Positions 45,919 through 55,521 of a stretch of 64,000 nt of DNA are shown piece by piece. The notes beneath the pieces are model-generated. The model saw only the letters and a list, made by a program, of their open reading frames with translations, did no database searches and was not told the origin of the DNA. The stretch covers positions 186,001 through 250,000 of the forward strand of contig QXWR01000001.1 in NCBI GenBank assembly GCA_009911065.1. The letters run 5' to 3'. This DNA comes from Clostridiaceae bacterium (GTDB taxonomy: Bacteria; Bacillota; Clostridia; Lachnospirales; Lachnospiraceae). Every line of letters begins with the position of its first letter. Position 1 is the first letter of the stretch. Position numbers and translations under genes: made by a program.

Positions 45919-46841
45919 AAACCAAGGAGAAGCTGTCTATGGTGCTTCCGGCTTATAATGAAAGCGGAAATATTGAAATGGCGGCCAGACAGCTGGAAGC
46001 TTTATGCTGCAGGGAAGAGCTGGATTATGAATTGATTTTTGTAAATGATGGTTCCAAAGACACTACTTGGGAGGAAATTTGTGAGGTTAGTAAAAATAAC
46101 CCTCACATAAAAGGAATTTGCTTTTCTCGGAATTTTGGAAAGGAAGCGGCTATCACTGCTGGACTGGAATGTGCTTCTGGTGATGGAGTGGTGGTGATGG
46201 ACTGTGACCTTCAGCATCCGCCGGATGTGATTCCGTCGATGATTCAGTTGTGGAGACAGGGATATGAAATTATAGAGGGCGTCAAAACGAACCGGGGAAA
46301 AGAAAGCGGTTGGCATCGGATCGCAGCGGATGGATTTTACCGGATTTTGTCACAGGCGATGGGCATGGATATGAAAAATGCATCCGATTTTAAACTGCTG
46401 GACCGGAAGGTAGTGGATGTTATTAGATCAATACCAGAAAAGAGCCGCTTTTTTCGGGAGCTTTCTACCTGGGTGGGATTTCGGTCTGCTACAGTAAATT
46501 TTGAAGTTCAGGAGCGGATGAATGGCAGCTCCAAATGGTCAACTGGTGCGTTGATTGGCTATGCCATTGGAAATTTGGCAGTTTGCACTTGTCTTCCCAT
46601 GCAGTTTGCTACGATTTGCGGAGGATTAAGTCTTTTTGCGGCAATGATCGTTTGTATTTTTATGGTAGTTCAAATGAAACAGAGAATGGCCGTTGATTAT
46701 TTGGAAATGATCCTTTTTTGCGTACTTCTGATTGGAGGTATGATTCTGGTTGGACTGGGAATTGTTGGGTATTACATAGGGAAAATCTATAATGAAGTAA
46801 GAGGCAGGCCCAGTTATATTGTTTCCAGCAAGACAAAATAA
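45915..46841 (+). CDS. GtrB-like polyprenyl-phosphate glycosyltransferase (GT2)
   Basis: 308 residues. GT2 catalytic domain with MVLPAYNESGNIEMAAR, IFVNDGSKDTTW, FSRNFGKEAAITAGL and VVMDCDLQHPPDVI (DxD-like), then RMNGSSKWS, followed by two C-terminal membrane helices (about 232-255 and 262-290). This is the DPM1/GtrB pattern: it makes undecaprenyl-phosphate-sugar on the cytosolic side for use by an outer-face transferase, likely the DUF6056-like protein encoded just upstream with a 4-bp overlap. It has no poly-G tract, so the donor would be made even when the partner is OFF. Confidence 0.9.
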   Translation: MKTKEKLSMVLPAYNESGNIEMAARQLEALCCREELDYELIFVNDGSKDTTWEEICEVSKNNPHIKGICFSRNFGKEAAITAGLECASGDGVVVMDCDLQHPPDVIPSMIQLWRQGYEIIEGVKTNRGKESGWHRIAADGFYRILSQAMGMDMKNASDFKLLDRKVVDVIRSIPEKSRFFRELSTWVGFRSATVNFEVQERMNGSSKWSTGALIGYAIGNLAVCTCLPMQFATICGGLSLFAAMIVCIFMVVQMKQRMAVDYLEMILFCVLLIGGMILVGLGIVGYYIGKIYNEVRGRPSYIVSSKTK

Positions 46842-46897
46842 CCAGAAACTTTCATTTGCTCATAGTATTTCCAGGAAATTTATGCTAAAATGAAGTA

Positions 46898-46949
46898 ACT
46901 GTTTAGACGGTTTGCTTATTTAAAAAAATATTTCTGCCGTCTGTACAGT
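46898..46949 (+). promoter_or_regulatory. Inverted repeat in the leader of the CAP-protein gene
   Basis: ACTGTTTAGACGG (46898-46910) and CCGTCTGTACAGT (46937-46949) match at 11 of 13 positions across a 26-nt AT-rich loop, about 30 nt upstream of the start. No T run follows, so an operator or mRNA structure is more likely than a terminator. Confidence 0.4.
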
Positions 46950-46977
46950 TTCTTACTAAATTTTAGGAGGTCAGGGT

Positions 46978-48096
46978 ATGAGATTAAAGTTTTTGAAACT
47001 GTCAGTAGCGGCTTTGTTTACAAGCGTTTTGTGTGCGATGCCAATATTTGCAGGTCAGTGGGAGCAATTGGGGGATGGAACCTGGAAATACAAAAAGGAC
47101 GATGGCCAGTATGAGGTCAACTGCTGGCAATGGATTGACGGCAACCGGGATGGGATTGCAGAGTGTTATCGGTTCAACGAGAACGGAATTTTGTATGTAT
47201 CGGCAGATGTGGACGGATACACTGTGGATGGGAATGGAGCATGGGTGGTCAATGGCGTGGTTCAGACTCAGCAGGTTCCTATACCGGACGCAGGTCCCAA
47301 CAATAATAACAATACAAATAATTCCAACAGTACGGCGGCTGCAGACGGCTGGTATCTATCCAATGGCAGCTGGAGATATCGTATGAATTCCTGGGACGTG
47401 ACCAGCACATGGAGACGGATTGACGGGAAAAAGTATTATTTTGACGATATGGGAAACATGGTGACCGGTTTCTATGATGTAGGAAGCGACTACTATTATT
47501 TTGGAACCGATGGCGCACTTTGGACAAATACATTTTTGCTGGATGGAGTATATTATGTGATTCCGGACAAAGATGGCGCAATCATGGATGAAGTCAGTGA
47601 GTTGGATTGGTGGGATTACAAACGTGAAAATGAAGAGAGCAGCAAGAGCAATAAGAATAGCAGCAGCAATAACCAAAACAGTTCCAAAAATGATTACACC
47701 TACGAAGAGGATCGTGTAGATGAGTCAGATTATGCTTATGAAGTGTTTAAGATTGTGAACAAAGAAAGAGAGAAGGCGGGAAGAGGAAGTCTTGAGTGGG
47801 ATGATGATATAGCAGGATGCACCGATATACGCGCGGAAGAGCTGGTGGAACTGTTTTCACATGACCGGCCAGACGGGAGAAGCTGTTTTTCCGTATTTGA
47901 CGATGAGGGAGTTTCCAAAGGTTGGTCAGGAGAGAATATTGCCATGGGACAGACTACGCCAAAGCAAGTGATGGAATCTTGGATGAATTCCAAAGGACAC
48001 AGGGAAAATATTTTAAATAAGAATTTTAAAAAGATGGGTGTGGGATGTTATTATAGTGATGGAAGATATTATTGGGTGCAGCTGTTTACAGACTGA
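46978..48096 (+). CDS. Secreted CAP (SCP/PR1-like) protein with cell-wall-binding repeats
   Basis: 372 residues. A signal peptide (LKLSVAALFTSVLCAMPIFA) with cleavage near AGQ is followed by two blocks of aromatic, Gly-rich choline/glucan-binding-like repeats (GDGTWKYKKDDG, GSWRYRMNSW, GKKYYFDDMGNMVTGFYDVG) separated by an Asn-rich linker. A second Ser/Asn-rich linker leads to the C-terminal CAP domain (about 255-372) with VNKEREKAG, FSHDRPDGRS, GENIAMG and SKGHRENILN. Surface attached by inference; function unclear. Good Shine-Dalgarno TTAGGAGG. It follows the glycan genes but has its own leader. Confidence 0.88.
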   Translation: MRLKFLKLSVAALFTSVLCAMPIFAGQWEQLGDGTWKYKKDDGQYEVNCWQWIDGNRDGIAECYRFNENGILYVSADVDGYTVDGNGAWVVNGVVQTQQVPIPDAGPNNNNNTNNSNSTAAADGWYLSNGSWRYRMNSWDVTSTWRRIDGKKYYFDDMGNMVTGFYDVGSDYYYFGTDGALWTNTFLLDGVYYVIPDKDGAIMDEVSELDWWDYKRENEESSKSNKNSSSNNQNSSKNDYTYEEDRVDESDYAYEVFKIVNKEREKAGRGSLEWDDDIAGCTDIRAEELVELFSHDRPDGRSCFSVFDDEGVSKGWSGENIAMGQTTPKQVMESWMNSKGHRENILNKNFKKMGVGCYYSDGRYYWVQLFTD

Positions 48097-48156
48097 TCAA
48101 CATCGGATTTGGCCCCCTTTACTTTTTCCTGGTAATCTGTTAAAATAAACAAATGG

Positions 48157-48176
48157 AATCGTAGCGAATCGTAGCG
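48157..48176 (+). repeat. Tandem 10-bp repeat
   Basis: AATCGTAGCG occurs twice back to back. The second copy runs into the left arm of the following hairpin. Its function is not known. Confidence 0.6.
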
Positions 48177-48210
48177 TTAGTTTCTTTTTAACAAGAAACT
48201 AACGCTTTTG
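48174..48210 (+). terminator. Terminator between the CAP-protein gene and pth
   Basis: GCGTTAGTTTCTT (48174-48186) and AAGAAACTAACGC (48193-48205) form a perfect 13-bp stem with loop TTTAAC, followed by TTTTGG. The T run is short, but stem strength and position support termination. Confidence 0.7.
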
Positions 48211-48250
48211 GTGCGTTGTTTGAATGGAATGAAAAGGAAAGGACAAGGAG

Positions 48251-48838
48251 ATGTATATCATAGCAGGGCTTGGAAATCCGACCAAAGAATATGAAAATAC
48301 AAGACACAATGTAGGCTTTGCGGTGATTGATCGGCTGGCAGACAAGTATAATATTGATGTCAGTGAGCGGAAACATCGTGGCTTTTGCGGAAAAGGCGTG
48401 ATTGAGGGCCAGAAGGTGCTGCTGGTTAAGCCTCAGACCTTTATGAATCTCAGCGGAGAAAGCATTCGGTCTGCAATGGATTATTATAAGATTACGCCGG
48501 AAGAACTGATTGTGATTTATGACGATATTAGTTTGAACCCAGGACAGCTTCGGATTCGAAAAAAGGGAAGCGCCGGGGGGCATAATGGAATTAAAAATAT
48601 TATTGCTCATTTGGGTACTACTGAATTTCCACGGATTAAAGTGGGAGTGGGAGAGAAACCGCCCCGGATGGATTTGAAGGATTATGTACTCAGTCGGTTT
48701 TCAAAAGGCGAGCAGGAGCAGATGGAGGAGGCTTTTGGGGAAGCGGCAGAGGCGGCAGCGATGATGCTTCGGGAAGGGCCGGACGCTGCCATGAACCATT
48801 TTAATACGAAGAAAAAAGAGGCGGAATTGGTAGAATGA
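48251..48838 (+). CDS. pth: Peptidyl-tRNA hydrolase
   Basis: 195 residues. Contains AGLGNPTKEYENTRHNVGF with the catalytic His and the Asn (about 6-24), KPQTFMNLSGESI (about 61-73), IVIYDDISLNPGQLRIR (catalytic Asp near 93) and GSAGGHNGIKNII. It releases peptides from stalled peptidyl-tRNA and is usually essential. ACAAGGAG precedes the ATG. It lies upstream of mfd as in many Firmicutes. A G6 run in this gene falls in the conserved GGHNG codons and is not phase-variable by length. Confidence 0.96.
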   Translation: MYIIAGLGNPTKEYENTRHNVGFAVIDRLADKYNIDVSERKHRGFCGKGVIEGQKVLLVKPQTFMNLSGESIRSAMDYYKITPEELIVIYDDISLNPGQLRIRKKGSAGGHNGIKNIIAHLGTTEFPRIKVGVGEKPPRMDLKDYVLSRFSKGEQEQMEEAFGEAAEAAAMMLREGPDAAMNHFNTKKKEAELVE

Positions 48839-48948
48839 TAAAGATTTAGAAAACCGTGATAGGAAGTTGGAAGAAAGGACGGTTGGAAAAAAGGGGAAAA
48901 TTAAAAATAAAAATGATATAAAACGGTTTGGACAGAGAGGGGAACTAT

Positions 48949-51900
48949 ATGGGCAGGGTGTTTGCCAATCCGCTTACAGAGCTGATTGAATTTGAGGAAA
49001 TGAACCGGGAGCTTCAGGAAAGGAGAGGCCCGGTTCAGGTCAGTGGATGCATGGATTCTCAGAAAGTGCATTTGATTCAGGAAATTGTGCCGGAGACTTC
49101 CTGGAAATTGATTGTGACCTATGATGATTCCAGAGCACGTGAAATCTATGAAGATTTTGGGTGTTTCCGGCAGGATGTGTGGCTTTATCCGGCAAAGGAT
49201 CTGTTGTTTTACAGTGCAGATATTCATGGAAACCTTCTCGCAAGGCAGCGGCTTCAGGTGTTGCGCCATTTGATGGAGGACGAATCAGGGGTGGTGGTAA
49301 CTACGCTGGATGGGTTGATGGATCATCTGCTTCCTTTAAGTCAGATCCAAAGTCAGATTACGGTCATTCGCATGGGGCAGGAGCTGAACCTGGATGAGTG
49401 GAAAGAACGTCTGTCCCAAATGGGATATGAGAGAACCGGCCAGGTAGACGGTATGGGCCAGTTTTCCATTCGGGGAGGGATTTTAGATGTTTTTCCTCTC
49501 ACAGAGGAGCTTCCGGTCCGAATCGAGCTGTGGGATACGGAAGTGGATTCCATTCGCACGTTTGACCTGGAAAGTCAGCGCTCTGTGGAACAGCTGGATG
49601 AAATTGCCCTTTATCCGGCCGTGGAGATTGTGCTGACAAAAGAGCAGCGGCAAAAGGGAGTCAAACAGCTTCGGGAAGAAGCGGCAGTTTCCGTGGAAAA
49701 ACTGAAAAAGCAAATGCTTACAGAAGAGGCATTTCGTCTGGCGGGGATTGTGCAGGAGCTGGCAGAAGGCGTGGAAGAAGGCTGGAAGGTCAATGGACTG
49801 GACGGGTATCTGTCTTACTTTAGTGATGAAACTGTATCTTTTCTGGATTATTTTCAGGAGAAATCTGGGATGGTGGTGCTGGACGAACCTGCCAGACTGA
49901 GGGAAAAGGGAGAGGCGGTTGAACTGGAATTTCGGGAGAGCATGTCTCATCGGCTGGAAAAAGGCTACCTTTTGCCGGGACAGACCGATCTTTTATATAC
50001 GGCAAAAGAATTGCTGGCGCGGGCGCAAAGAAACAATACCCTATATCTGACCGGACTAGAACAGCGTTTGGCCGGAATGACCGTAAAAAATCAGTACCGA
50101 ATCCATGTGAAAAATGTGAACTCTTATCAGAATAGCTTTGAGATGCTGATTCAGGACCTGCAGCGATGGAAAAAAGAAAAATACCGGGTGATTCTCCTTT
50201 CTGGGTCAAGGACCCGTACCAGCCGTCTGGCAGGGGATTTAAGGGAATATAATTTAAGCGCTTTTTGTCCGGATAATGAGGAGAGACAGGTACAACCAGG
50301 GGAGATTCTGGTGATCTATGGAAACCTTCATCGGGGATTTGAGTATCCACAGATTAAATTTGTGGTGATCACAGAAGGGGACATGTTTGGCACAGAGAAG
50401 AAAAAGCGGAAGAGAAAGAAGACTTCCTATGAAGGAAACAAAATTCAAAGCTTTTCCGATCTGGCTGTGGGGGATTATATTATCCACGAAGAGCATGGGC
50501 TGGGTATTTACCGAGGAATTGAAAAAATCGAGCGGGACCGGATTATCAAAGATTATCTGAAACTAGAGTATGCGGACGGAGGAACTTTGTATTTACCTGC
50601 CACCCGTTTAGACGGAATCCAGAAATATGCAGGGGCAGACGCTAAGACGCCAAAGCTAAATAAACTGGGAGGAGATCAGTGGAAAAAGACCCGTAGCCGG
50701 GTTAAGAGCGCGGTAAAGGAAATAGCCAGAGATTTGGTGCAGCTTTATGCTGCCAGACAGAACAAAGCCGGATTTCAGTATGGACCAGATACGGTCTGGC
50801 AGCGGGAGTTTGAGGAACTGTTTCCCTATGAGGAGACAGACGATCAGATGGAAGCCATTGAAGCAGCCAAACGGGATATGGAAAGCAGACGAATCATGGA
50901 TCGGCTGGTCTGCGGAGATGTAGGGTATGGCAAGACGGAAGTGGCTTTGCGGGCGGCTTTTAAGGCAGTCCAGGAAAGCAAACAGGTAGTGTATCTGGTT
51001 CCCACAACGATTCTTGCCCAACAGCATTACAACACCTTTCTCCAGAGAATGAAGGATTTTCCTGTGCGCATTGATTTAATGTCCCGGTTTCGCACACCGA
51101 CCCAGGTAAAAAAGACATTGGCAGACCTGCAAAAAGGACTGGTGGATATTGTGATAGGCACCCATCGGGTGTTGTCCAAGGATGTGAAATTCAAGGATTT
51201 AGGATTGCTGATTATTGATGAGGAGCAGCGGTTTGGTGTCACTCATAAAGAAAAGATCAAACAGATGAAAGAAAATGTAGATGTGCTCACCTTGACTGCC
51301 ACACCGATTCCCCGCACATTGCATATGAGCTTGGTAGGGATTCGGGATATGAGCGTTCTGGAGGAGCCGCCGGTGGACCGTCTTCCCATTCAAACTTATG
51401 TGATGGAATACAACGACGAGATGGTGCGGGAAGCTATTAACCGGGAGTTGGCCCGGAATGGGCAGGTATATTATGTGTTTAACCGGGTAAAAGGTATTGA
51501 TGAGATAGCAGCCCATATTCAGGAGTTGGTAAAAGATGCGGTGGTGGTATATGCCCATGGACAGATGCAGGAACGGCAGCTGGAAAAGATTATGTTTGAA
51601 TTTGTCAATGGGGAGATTGATGTACTGGTTTCCACCACAATAATTGAGACTGGTCTTGATATTCCCAATGCAAACACCATGATTATCCATGATGCAGACC
51701 GGCTGGGACTGTCACAGCTTTATCAGCTGCGAGGGCGCGTGGGTCGGTCCAACCGGACATCCTATGCCTTTCTTATGTACAAGCGGGATAAGCTTCTTAG
51801 GGAGGAAGCGGAGAAACGGCTGCAGGCCATTCGGGAGTTCACGGAATTAGGATCTGGAATTAAGATTGCTATGCGGGACCTGGAAATCCGCGGTGCGGGA

Positions 51901-52497
51901 AATGTACTTGGAGCAGAGCAGCATGGCCATATGGAGGCGGTGGGATACGATTTGTACTGTAAGCTGCTGAACCAGGCAGTACAGGCCCTTCAGGGAAAAC
52001 GGACCGAAGAAGATGAATTTGAGACAGTGGTGGATTGTGACATTGATGCCTATATTCCCTCTTCTTATATCCGCAATGAATACCAAAAACTGGATATTTA
52101 CAAGAGGATTTCTGGTATAGAAAATGAAGAAGAGCATATGGACATGCAGGATGAATTAATGGATCGATTTGGAGAAATTCCAAAGTCTGTGGAAAATCTG
52201 CTGTTGGTGGCATCGTTAAAAGCTTTGGCCCACCGGGTATATATAACGGAAGTAAAGGTAAACCGACAGGAAGTCCGAATGTCTATGTATGCCAATGCAA
52301 AATTAAATACAGCCGGAATCCCGGAGATGATTCAAAAGTACGGGGGCAATTTACGGTTTCAGACAGGAGAACCGTCCTACTTTTATTATGTGGACAGAAA
52401 AAATGTTTATAAAGATTGCGCCTCTATGTTGGTAAAGGCAAAAGAGCTGATGGAACAGATTTCAAGATTGGCAGAGCAGAGAGCACAGCAAAGCTGA
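48949..52497 (+). CDS. mfd: Transcription-repair coupling factor
   Basis: 1182 residues from ATG 48949, behind AGAGAGGGGAAC; an in-frame ATG 21 nt upstream is less well placed. Domains in order: UvrB-like module (about 1-330), RNA-polymerase-interaction domain around [20 protein letters not shown] (about 505-524), RecG-like translocase with Walker [18 protein letters not shown] and DEEQRF box, [16 protein letters not shown] motif VI, and the C-terminal TRCF domain (about 1010-1130). It removes stalled RNA polymerase and recruits UvrA to DNA damage. Length matches B. subtilis Mfd (1177). Confidence 0.97.
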   Translation: MGRVFANPLTELIEFEEMNRELQERRGPVQVSGCMDSQKVHLIQEIVPETSWKLIVTYDDSRAREIYEDFGCFRQDVWLYPAKDLLFYSADIHGNLLARQRLQVLRHLMEDESGVVVTTLDGLMDHLLPLSQIQSQITVIRMGQELNLDEWKERLSQMGYERTGQVDGMGQFSIRGGILDVFPLTEELPVRIELWDTEVDSIRTFDLESQRSVEQLDEIALYPAVEIVLTKEQRQKGVKQLREEAAVSVEKLKKQMLTEEAFRLAGIVQELAEGVEEGWKVNGLDGYLSYFSDETVSFLDYFQEKSGMVVLDEPARLREKGEAVELEFRESMSHRLEKGYLLPGQTDLLYTAKELLARAQRNNTLYLTGLEQRLAGMTVKNQYRIHVKNVNSYQNSFEMLIQDLQRWKKEKYRVILLSGSRTRTSRLAGDLREYNLSAFCPDNEERQVQPGEILVIYGNLHRGFEYPQIKFVVITEGDMFGTEKKKRKRKKTSYEGNKIQSFSDLAVGDYIIHEEHGLGIYRGIEKIERDRIIKDYLKLEYADGGTLYLPATRLDGIQKYAGADAKTPKLNKLGGDQWKKTRSRVKSAVKEIARDLVQLYAARQNKAGFQYGPDTVWQREFEELFPYEETDDQMEAIEAAKRDMESRRIMDRLVCGDVGYGKTEVALRAAFKAVQESKQVVYLVPTTILAQQHYNTFLQRMKDFPVRIDLMSRFRTPTQVKKTLADLQKGLVDIVIGTHRVLSKDVKFKDLGLLIIDEEQRFGVTHKEKIKQMKENVDVLTLTATPIPRTLHMSLVGIRDMSVLEEPPVDRLPIQTYVMEYNDEMVREAINRELARNGQVYYVFNRVKGIDEIAAHIQELVKDAVVVYAHGQMQERQLEKIMFEFVNGEIDVLVSTTIIETGLDIPNANTMIIHDADRLGLSQLYQLRGRVGRSNRTSYAFLMYKRDKLLREEAEKRLQAIREFTELGSGIKIAMRDLEIRGAGNVLGAEQHGHMEAVGYDLYCKLLNQAVQALQGKRTEEDEFETVVDCDIDAYIPSSYIRNEYQKLDIYKRISGIENEEEHMDMQDELMDRFGEIPKSVENLLLVASLKALAHRVYITEVKVNRQEVRMSMYANAKLNTAGIPEMIQKYGGNLRFQTGEPSYFYYVDRKNVYKDCASMLVKAKELMEQISRLAEQRAQQS

Positions 52498-52514
52498 AGC
52501 TCCCTGCTCTTTTG
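52473..52514 (+). terminator. Possible terminator of mfd
   Basis: AGAGCAG (52473-52479) pairs with CTGCTCT (52504-52510), followed by TTTTG. An inner CAGC/GCTG pair exists. The left arm lies within the mfd coding end. Confidence 0.4.
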
Positions 52515-52530
52515 TCTGCAGGTTTATGGA

Positions 52531-52554
52531 ATTTTCAGACACACTCTAGTACAA
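52531..52554 (+). repeat. Dispersed intergenic repeat, copy C
   Basis: Reads ATTTTCAGACACACTCTAG plus five more bases. Identical to copy D at 23 of 24 positions and in the same orientation; the two flank the block 52568-55056. Confidence 0.7.
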
Positions 52555-52567
52555 CCTTGAAAATGTT

Positions 52568-52909
52568 TTAAGCGTATTCATCTATTTGCTGTCCCAGTTC
52601 AGCCATGAGAGCCGGATTATTTTGGACATCCGGACTTTCCATGTTTTCAGGAGATGCCGGTCCATTCGGCTTTTTCTTTTTCTCTTTCTTTTTCAGTTGT
52701 TCAATCTGTTGCTTTACGGCTTGAATTTCCTGTTCCAGCTTTCTTGCTTTTTCTTTATCTTTGTTTTCAACTGCTTTTTTCTTTTCCTGGTTCAGTCTTT
52801 GAAGCTTTCGTTCCAAAGCTGCCAGCCGGGGATTCTGGCCAAAAGAGCCAGAACTGGCGGGAATGCCCTGGGCAGCCAGGGATTCGGAAGAAATTCCATT
52901 TACACTCAT
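52568..52909 (-). CDS. FlxA-like coiled-coil protein
   Basis: 113 residues from ATG 52907-52909, which has GGAGGT 6 nt upstream; a GTG two codons earlier is less likely. After a short Ser/Gly-rich start (MSVNGISSESLAAQG) comes a long charged coiled coil (about 30-80: RLAALERKLQRLNQEKKKAV and on) and a Pro/Asn-rich tail. This matches the small FlxA-like family, of unknown function and found widely in Clostridia. It is downstream of the two-component genes on the same strand and may be co-transcribed. Confidence 0.75.
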   Translation of the reverse strand: MSVNGISSESLAAQGIPASSGSFGQNPRLAALERKLQRLNQEKKKAVENKDKEKARKLEQEIQAVKQQIEQLKKKEKKKKPNGPASPENMESPDVQNNPALMAELGQQIDEYA

Positions 52910-52961
52910 ATACACACCTCCTTTTTTCTGTCAGTATAGTCAATCCCTGACCGGTTTTCAA

Positions 52962-54350
52962 TTAGTTTGGTGTGAATGGACGTTTATTTGATACAAAAAA
53001 TAAACCCAGTCGAAAGGTTCCTTGTTCCAGGTGAATTTTGGTTGTGCCGTCATACTTCTTCATTACTGCCCGGATGTTGGAAAGACCGATTCCCTCTTTG
53101 GGCGGCTGAAGCAAATGAGGAGAGCAGGAGTTTTCCACTGTAAGAAGAAAGAAATTTCCCTTTTGTCTTCCGTAAATGTGAAGTTTTCTCTCTTCCGGCG
53201 AGAGAAGACAGGTGGCTTTTATGGCATTGTCAATTCCGTTAGCCAGCAAAATGCACCAGTCCATATCTGAAACACCCAAAAAGGCCGGAATTTTCATCTC
53301 ACATTCTGTGGTGATTCCAGCTTGGCTGGCCAGTGAAAGTTTGCTGCCAAGCAGTGCGTCAACAGGAGCATTGCCGGTTTGGACCCATATGGAAAGTTCA
53401 TCGGAAGTCTCTGTTAAATGGGAAAGATACTGGCGGGCAGAATCCGTCTCATTTGCATTTAAAAGCTGGGACAGCACGGACAAGTGATTTCGTATATCAT
53501 GGCGGAAGCTGCGGGTCTGCTGGTAGCGGAGACGGGTTTCTTCCAAATAGGTTTCCTGAGCCTGGGTCTGTTGTCTTAAAAGCCAGATGGTTTGTTCCGT
53601 CTTATGGGTTTTCTGGATTTTTTTCCAGGCGCCAAGAGTTAGAAACAGGCAGAGACAGGCAAACACTTGCAGGATGAAGATCTCAGTATGGCGAATCACA
53701 GGAGACACAATGCCAAGATGGCTGTCAAATGTAATCGAATCCCCATATATAAAGTTTCGAATGGTTCGTTCTACTAGCATAATATAGAACGCTGGAATGG
53801 TTAAAATAAGGTTTGTATACTGGCCTAAAGTATTAATCTGAGGTGGCAGATGTTTTTGAATTTTGTTCAGAAGAAAGAGGGACAACAATACTTTTGTCAG
53901 CTCTCTTGCAGCATCAAAAAAAAGAAATACTTTATGAAAGACAAGGGAGGCTTTGACGGAAAGCCAGAAAAAAAGCAGTTGGGAAATCCCCTGGCAGATA
54001 CTGCTTACAGAGAGGATTAGAGCGGCTGCAGTCAGAGAAGCCAGAACCTTGTCTGGGTGAATGCTGCGGGGGAGAATGCCCCAGACAGCAAGGAGTAAAA
54101 TTTCCGGAAGAAGCCAGAGACTTCCCCTAATATCAAGAGAAAATTCTGCATAATAAATACAACCTGCAAGAATTACATATAAAAAACAGTTCTGCCCTTT
54201 AAAAGTAACCGAATTATATTTACAAAAAAAGAAAAAAGAAACCACAGGCCCTGCCACAAAAAAGAAAAAATTAGGCATAAGGAACCATAGCATTTGGTCA
54301 AAATGGCTGTTAAAAGCAGACAATAAGGAAAAAAACAGGGATATGTCCAT
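52962..54350 (-). CDS. AgrC/VirS-like sensor histidine kinase (GHKL family)
   Basis: 462 residues from ATG 54348-54350, behind AAAGGAG; a longer frame overlaps the regulator gene. About six to seven hydrophobic segments in the first 250 residues form the sensor. A cytosolic linker then carries SFRHDIRNHLSVLSQLL with the phospho-acceptor His, and the C-terminal HATPase domain has LANGIDNAIKA (N box) and GIGLSNI (G box). This is the architecture of quorum peptide sensors such as AgrC. No agrB/agrD-like peptide genes are seen nearby, so the signal is unknown. Confidence 0.88.
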   Translation of the reverse strand: MDISLFFSLLSAFNSHFDQMLWFLMPNFFFFVAGPVVSFFFFCKYNSVTFKGQNCFLYVILAGCIYYAEFSLDIRGSLWLLPEILLLAVWGILPRSIHPDKVLASLTAAALILSVSSICQGISQLLFFWLSVKASLVFHKVFLFFDAARELTKVLLSLFLLNKIQKHLPPQINTLGQYTNLILTIPAFYIMLVERTIRNFIYGDSITFDSHLGIVSPVIRHTEIFILQVFACLCLFLTLGAWKKIQKTHKTEQTIWLLRQQTQAQETYLEETRLRYQQTRSFRHDIRNHLSVLSQLLNANETDSARQYLSHLTETSDELSIWVQTGNAPVDALLGSKLSLASQAGITTECEMKIPAFLGVSDMDWCILLANGIDNAIKATCLLSPEERKLHIYGRQKGNFFLLTVENSCSPHLLQPPKEGIGLSNIRAVMKKYDGTTKIHLEQGTFRLGLFFVSNKRPFTPN

Positions 54351-54351
54351 G

Positions 54352-55056
54352 TCAGTTTCTCCTTTCCATAAATTCCAGCATAGCATCTAAGAGAACTTGG
54401 TGATGAGGTCTGGAAACCGGGATTTGGCTTTGATTCTCCAAAAGAATCCATCCATTGGAATATTCTTGTATAAATGCCAGATTGACAATATAGCTGCGAT
54501 GGCATTTGACAAAATTTTCATCCAGCTGTTTTTCCAGATCTTTCAGCTTTCCGTAAAAAGTCACCACATCCTTTTGGGTGTGAAGATAGATTTTTCGATT
54601 CATCACTTCACAATAAAGAATGTCACAAAGACGGACAGAGCGGCACCAGTTCATGGTATGAATAAACAGGTGTTTTTCGTTTTGGGTGTTGTGACGCTTT
54701 AAGGTTCGCTTTAAGGCATTTTCCAGACGAAGATCGTCAATGGGTTTGCAAAGATAGTCAATGGCTTCCACTTCAAAGGCGTCCAGCATACAGTCTTTTA
54801 AAATGGTTGTGAAAATAATTGCGCCGGGAAAATCCTGTTGGCGAAGACATCTGGCCAGGGAAATTCCGTCCATACCAGCCATTTGAATATCTAAAAACAA
54901 CAAGTCGAAATCCATTGGCCCAGCCATAAGACTGGCTGAGTTGTAATGGCAGGTGATTGTATAAGGCTCTTTTAAACCATCCAGTTTTTGAGACACCGTT
55001 TGTTTAAGTTGGCGGCAAAAAATTCGGTCATCATCACAGATAGAAATTTTTATCAT
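54352..55056 (-). CDS. LytTR-family response regulator (AgrA-like)
   Basis: 234 residues from ATG 55054-55056, with CCGGAG about 8 nt upstream; upstream in-frame codons run through the repeat and promoter region. The receiver domain has ISICDDD (acidic pocket), LLFLDIQMAGMDG (phosphorylated Asp) and EAIDYLCKPI. The C-terminal LytTR DNA-binding domain has FVKCHRSYIVNLAFIQEYS. It would activate genes through paired direct repeats. The stop is 1 bp before the kinase start, so the two are co-transcribed. Confidence 0.92.
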   Translation of the reverse strand: MIKISICDDDRIFCRQLKQTVSQKLDGLKEPYTITCHYNSASLMAGPMDFDLLFLDIQMAGMDGISLARCLRQQDFPGAIIFTTILKDCMLDAFEVEAIDYLCKPIDDLRLENALKRTLKRHNTQNEKHLFIHTMNWCRSVRLCDILYCEVMNRKIYLHTQKDVVTFYGKLKDLEKQLDENFVKCHRSYIVNLAFIQEYSNGWILLENQSQIPVSRPHHQVLLDAMLEFMERRN

Positions 55057-55521
55057 AATAAAACTCCGGTAAGATTCCTGTAAAGCAGTATGAAAGTGTT
55101 CAAATGTCAGGAATAAATTTTCAGACACACTATAGTACAAAAGGCAGTTCTGTGGACAGTATACCATTTTTTTAATAAATACAAAATGGAAAACCGAAAA
55201 AAAACAAAAATATCTCCATTTTTTCAGCGGTAATTGGAACAAACTGTTTATCATCCATATTATGCTATCCGTTTTTCTGCAATAATTGCTTTAAAAGAAG
55301 CATTTAGAAGTTCTCCTACAGTTCTTCTAAATGCCTCCGCGATAAATTATTTACTTTATGCTTCACAATACTCCTTCAAGGGCTTCCCCCTGAATATGTT
55401 TTTTACAGCATGTGCAGGGGAATGGAGGAATATGTTTGGATGATTTACTTGACCTAACATTCACAGTAAGCTTATGGTTAGAAAATGAACTCATCTACAT
55501 TAAATGATAAAGCTTTATTTT
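55057..55521 (-). other. Intergenic region with repeat copy D and an 11-bp hairpin
   Basis: 465 bp without a convincing gene. Contains repeat D and a perfect hairpin GCATTTAGAAG (55300-55310)/CTTCTAAATGC (55324-55334). It has no T run. On the minus strand AAGGAG-TATT-GTG opens a 16-codon frame near it, too short to claim. The upstream signals of the two-component operon must lie here; the minus strand reads TACTATAGT within repeat D, a possible -10. Confidence 0.45.
55117..55140 (+). repeat. Dispersed intergenic repeat, copy D
   Basis: Reads ATTTTCAGACACACTATAG plus five more bases; direct repeat of copy C about 2.6 kb away, upstream of the response regulator. Confidence 0.7.

Noticed and set aside
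42007..48580. G6 runs at 42007-42012, 42241-42246 and 48575-48580 (and 8235-8240) as further phase-variable tracts
   Set aside because: Six bases is the background maximum, all lie in intact genes, and the pth run encodes a conserved GG.
52568..55521. Complete agr-type quorum system
   Set aside because: Only kinase and response regulator are present; no AgrB-like protease or AgrD-like peptide gene could be supported.
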